DNA from: Actinomycetota bacterium
GTDB lineage: Bacteria > Actinomycetota > Acidimicrobiia > Acidimicrobiales > AC-25
DNA: 33,025 nucleotides
Assembly (NCBI GenBank): GCA_005888395.1
Contig: VAXF01000002.1
Location: 1 to 33,025 of the forward strand
Reading direction: 5' to 3'
Shown here piece after piece: positions 31,314 to 33,025 of the stretch. The notes under the pieces are model-generated. The model worked only from the letters and a program-made list of their open reading frames with translations. It made no database searches and was not told the origin of the DNA. Made by a program: the position numbers and the translations under genes. Within the stretch, counting starts at the first letter, position 1, and every line of letters starts with the position of its first letter.

Positions 31314-32795
31314 TCAGGGGGAGTCGCGCCCGCCGCCGCGTTCGGCGTCACGCTCCTGCTGCTCCTGCATCGCGGTCAGCACGGCCTCGAAGATCTTCAT
31401 GGCGTCGGCATCCAGGTGCTCGCGCGCCCGCAGGAGGATCCACGCCCCCACGTACACCGGCGGCATGATGATCAGGAAGGCCGTGCGCAGGTTGTCGCCG
31501 AACGTCTGCGACAGCACCGACACGATCAGTGGCGCGGCCGCGCCGCCGAAGATCACCGACACCAGGTTGAAGGCGCCGAAGCCGGCGCCGCGCAGGTTGG
31601 CCGGTATGGCATCGGAGAGACCGGCGCGCAACCCCGGGATAGCCATCGTGATGACGAAGAAGCCGATGACCTCGAGCGCGAACGCGGGGGCGAACGGCAC
31701 GCGGAGAAGGGAGATCGTGAAGAAGGTGGTGCCGACGAGGATGCAGTACGCGGGGATGGCGACGCGCGCGCCGCGCACCCGCGTCGCGTAGCGGTCGGCG
31801 AGCCGGCCGCCAAGCAGGATGCCGGGCACCCCGCCGAGGATCACCATGATGCCGACGTATCCCTCCGCCCGGCCGTTCGCCACGTGGAGCTGGCGCTCGT
31901 AGAACTGCGGCAGCCAGGTGCCGACCGCGTTGATGGTGAAGAGGAGTGCCGACACCCCGACCAGGGCGTACCGCATCGTCGTGATGCCCCAGATGGTGCG
32001 GAGGTCGGCGCGCAGACCCTGGGCCATGTCGCGCATGAAGGTGCCGAACCCCTCGTCGAACAGCCCGTGGGCGATCTCCGTTTCGACGTCGGCATCGTCG
32101 TCGTCGACGATGCCCACGTGCAGGCGGTCGGCCGCGCCCCGCTTGGGTTCGCGCAGTCGGTAGGCGAGCGCGGCCACGAGCATGCCCGGACCCCCGACGA
32201 CGACGAACGCCCACCGCCAGCCGAGCGTCGCGCCCACTGCGCCGCCGACGCCGATGCCGAGGCCGAAGCCGGCGATCAGCATGATCTGCTGGATCGAGAA
32301 GGCCCGGCCCCGTTGCTCGGTGGGGTAGTAGTCCGAGAGCAGGCTGGCGGCGCTCGGCTCGGTGATCGCCTGGCCGAAGCCCAGCGCGGCGCGGAGGCCC
32401 ACCAGCGTGGCGAAGTTGGGCGCCACGCCGCCGAGAGCGGTGAGCCCCGACCAGGCCACGACCGTGTGCCCGATCGTCCGCGTGCGGTGCCAACGGTCGG
32501 CCAGGTAGCCGGCGGGAACGGTGATGAGCCCGTTGACGAGGATGAAGGCCGACGTCAGGACGCCGATGGCGGCGTCACCGACGTGGAACGCCTCCTTGAG
32601 CGGCGTGATGATCCCGCGCACGATGCTCTGGTCCATCGAGTCCATGAGGAGCACGAAGCCGAGCATCCACATCGGCCAGTTCGAAACCGCCTTGGGGCCA
32701 CCGGTGGGCACCTCGACGGAATCGGCCGAGGAGGGCGTGGAGCCCAACGTCGCCGGCTCGATCGTCTGCTCGTGCTCACTGGCCGGCTCTGTCAT
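31314..32795 (-). CDS. MFS transporter, Spinster-like
   Basis: Major facilitator of 493 residues with about twelve membrane segments. After a 45-residue acidic N-terminus come DSMDQSIVRGIITPLKEAF and the loop 2-3 motif PAGYLADRWHRTRTIG, a variant of the GxxxDRxGRR signature; the second half has GGRLADRYATRVRGAR in the matching place. FGQAITEPSAASLLSDYYP resembles the Spinster-like group. The central loop, at about 220-250, is unusually acidic (DDDDADVETE). The substrate cannot be told. The ATG at 32795 is 9 bases after a CAGAAT box and has no Shine-Dalgarno site; the upstream frame is Arg-rich shadow. The C-terminus is charged (QEQQERDAERGGG). Confidence 0.9.
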   Translation of the reverse strand: MTEPASEHEQTIEPATLGSTPSSADSVEVPTGGPKAVSNWPMWMLGFVLLMDSMDQSIVRGIITPLKEAFHVGDAAIGVLTSAFILVNGLITVPAGYLADRWHRTRTIGHTVVAWSGLTALGGVAPNFATLVGLRAALGFGQAITEPSAASLLSDYYPTEQRGRAFSIQQIMLIAGFGLGIGVGGAVGATLGWRWAFVVVGGPGMLVAALAYRLREPKRGAADRLHVGIVDDDDADVETEIAHGLFDEGFGTFMRDMAQGLRADLRTIWGITTMRYALVGVSALLFTINAVGTWLPQFYERQLHVANGRAEGYVGIMVILGGVPGILLGGRLADRYATRVRGARVAIPAYCILVGTTFFTISLLRVPFAPAFALEVIGFFVITMAIPGLRAGLSDAIPANLRGAGFGAFNLVSVIFGGAAAPLIVSVLSQTFGDNLRTAFLIIMPPVYVGAWILLRAREHLDADAMKIFEAVLTAMQEQQERDAERGGGRDSP

Positions 32796-32804
32796 AGAAG
32801 GGAG

Positions 32805-32810
32805 ATTCTG
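32805..32810 (-). promoter_or_regulatory. Candidate -10 box CAGAAT
   Basis: On the minus strand CAGAAT ends 9 bases before the ATG of the MFS gene, again giving nearly no leader. It is weaker than the TANNNT boxes because the first base is C. Confidence 0.3.
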
Positions 32811-32830
32811 AACCGCGGCCCGCGATCCTG

Positions 32831-32836
32831 CATATT
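32831..32836 (+). promoter_or_regulatory. Candidate -10 box CATATT
   Basis: CATATT, preceded by TG, ends 6 bases before the GTG at 32843. This is the spacing of leaderless actinobacterial promoters. It lies in the 47-base gap between divergent genes. Confidence 0.35.
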
Positions 32837-32842
32837 GAGCAC

Positions 32843-33025
32843 GTGATCGAGCGGCTCGTGATCGCCGGCGCGTTGGTCGTGATCGCCGCGGTCGTCGCCC
32901 TCGTCCTGGACCGGCGCCGCCCCGACGCGCCACCCCGAACGGCGTGGCCGGTGCCCGTGCAGCTCGACCGGGCCGACTTCGACGGCCCGTCCGTGCCCTG
33001 GATCGTCGCCGTGTTTACGTCGGCC
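32843..33025 (+). CDS. Membrane-anchored thioredoxin-like protein, 3' partial
   Basis: The first 61 codons of a gene cut by the window end. Residues 4-22 form a membrane anchor (RLVIAGALVVIAAVVALVL), then a basic Arg/Pro linker, and VQLDRADFDGPSVPWIVAVF, which resembles the first strands of a thioredoxin fold just before the active site. The window stops at FTSA, where a CxxC would be expected a few residues later, so the redox motif cannot be seen. The GTG at 32843 follows the CATATT box by 6 bases. It is divergent from the MFS gene. The thioredoxin assignment is tentative. Confidence 0.65.
   Translation, partial: MIERLVIAGALVVIAAVVALVLDRRRPDAPPRTAWPVPVQLDRADFDGPSVPWIVAVFTSA

Overview
The window is very GC-rich, almost wholly coding DNA. 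Genes are packed with 1-8 base overlaps (ATGA/GTGA) and many GTG or TTG starts. CofD and CofE of F420 synthesis, three proteins with cell-wall-binding repeat 2 (CWB2) domains, and a giant GT2-membrane protein followed by a DUF5719 protein point to an uncultivated actinobacterium. A deep lineage such as Acidimicrobiia would fit, but that is inference; no rRNA or tRNA gene is present to test it.

Layout. (1) 1-4816, plus strand: a surface-glycan operon with the ATPase of a polysaccharide ABC exporter (5' end outside the window), UDP-glucose dehydrogenase, UDP-glucuronate decarboxylase and two GT2 glycosyltransferases. (2) 4849-7576, plus: a membrane-anchored His-rich protein, a sugar-1-phosphate nucleotidyltransferase and a UDP-glucose 4-epimerase-like enzyme. 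(3) 10786-7573, minus: a DUF2142-type membrane protein, cofD and cofE. (4) 10803-18108: methyltransferase, flippase-like membrane protein, small conserved protein, two GT4 and two GT2 glycosyltransferases and an unknown protein. (5) 18126-18833: an AlaX-type Ala-tRNA editing protein. (6) 18843-24768: a GT4, then a SpoIID-CWB2 protein divergent from an M23 peptidase-CWB2 protein, then a GT2. (7) 24837-25139: a small helical protein with its own strong promoter, ribosome site and terminator. (8) 25232-29808: the GT2-membrane fusion and DUF5719. (9) 29828-31234: a third CWB2 protein. (10) 31314-33025: an MFS transporter and the start of a membrane-anchored thioredoxin-like protein.

Most genes can be read as one envelope programme. 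Nucleotide sugars (UDP-glucuronate, UDP-xylose, UDP-galactose, probably GDP-mannose) feed at least eight glycosyltransferases; products are exported by the ABC system or by flippase/GT-C-like membrane proteins. CWB2 domains in other bacteria bind an anionic wall polymer, so the three CWB2 proteins may be anchored by a polymer made here; this link is inference.

The points most worth checking are: the exporter ATPase lacks the whole ABC signature segment; the SpoIID-CWB2 frame has no stop before it runs into the next gene; a perfect 12-bp palindrome lies between the two divergent wall-hydrolase genes; and a recurring GGTAGSST-like -10 box lies 8-10 bases before several start codons, suggesting leaderless or nearly leaderless transcripts. 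No gene-free stretch exceeds about 100 bases. I saw no tRNA, rRNA, CRISPR array, insertion sequence or prophage gene.
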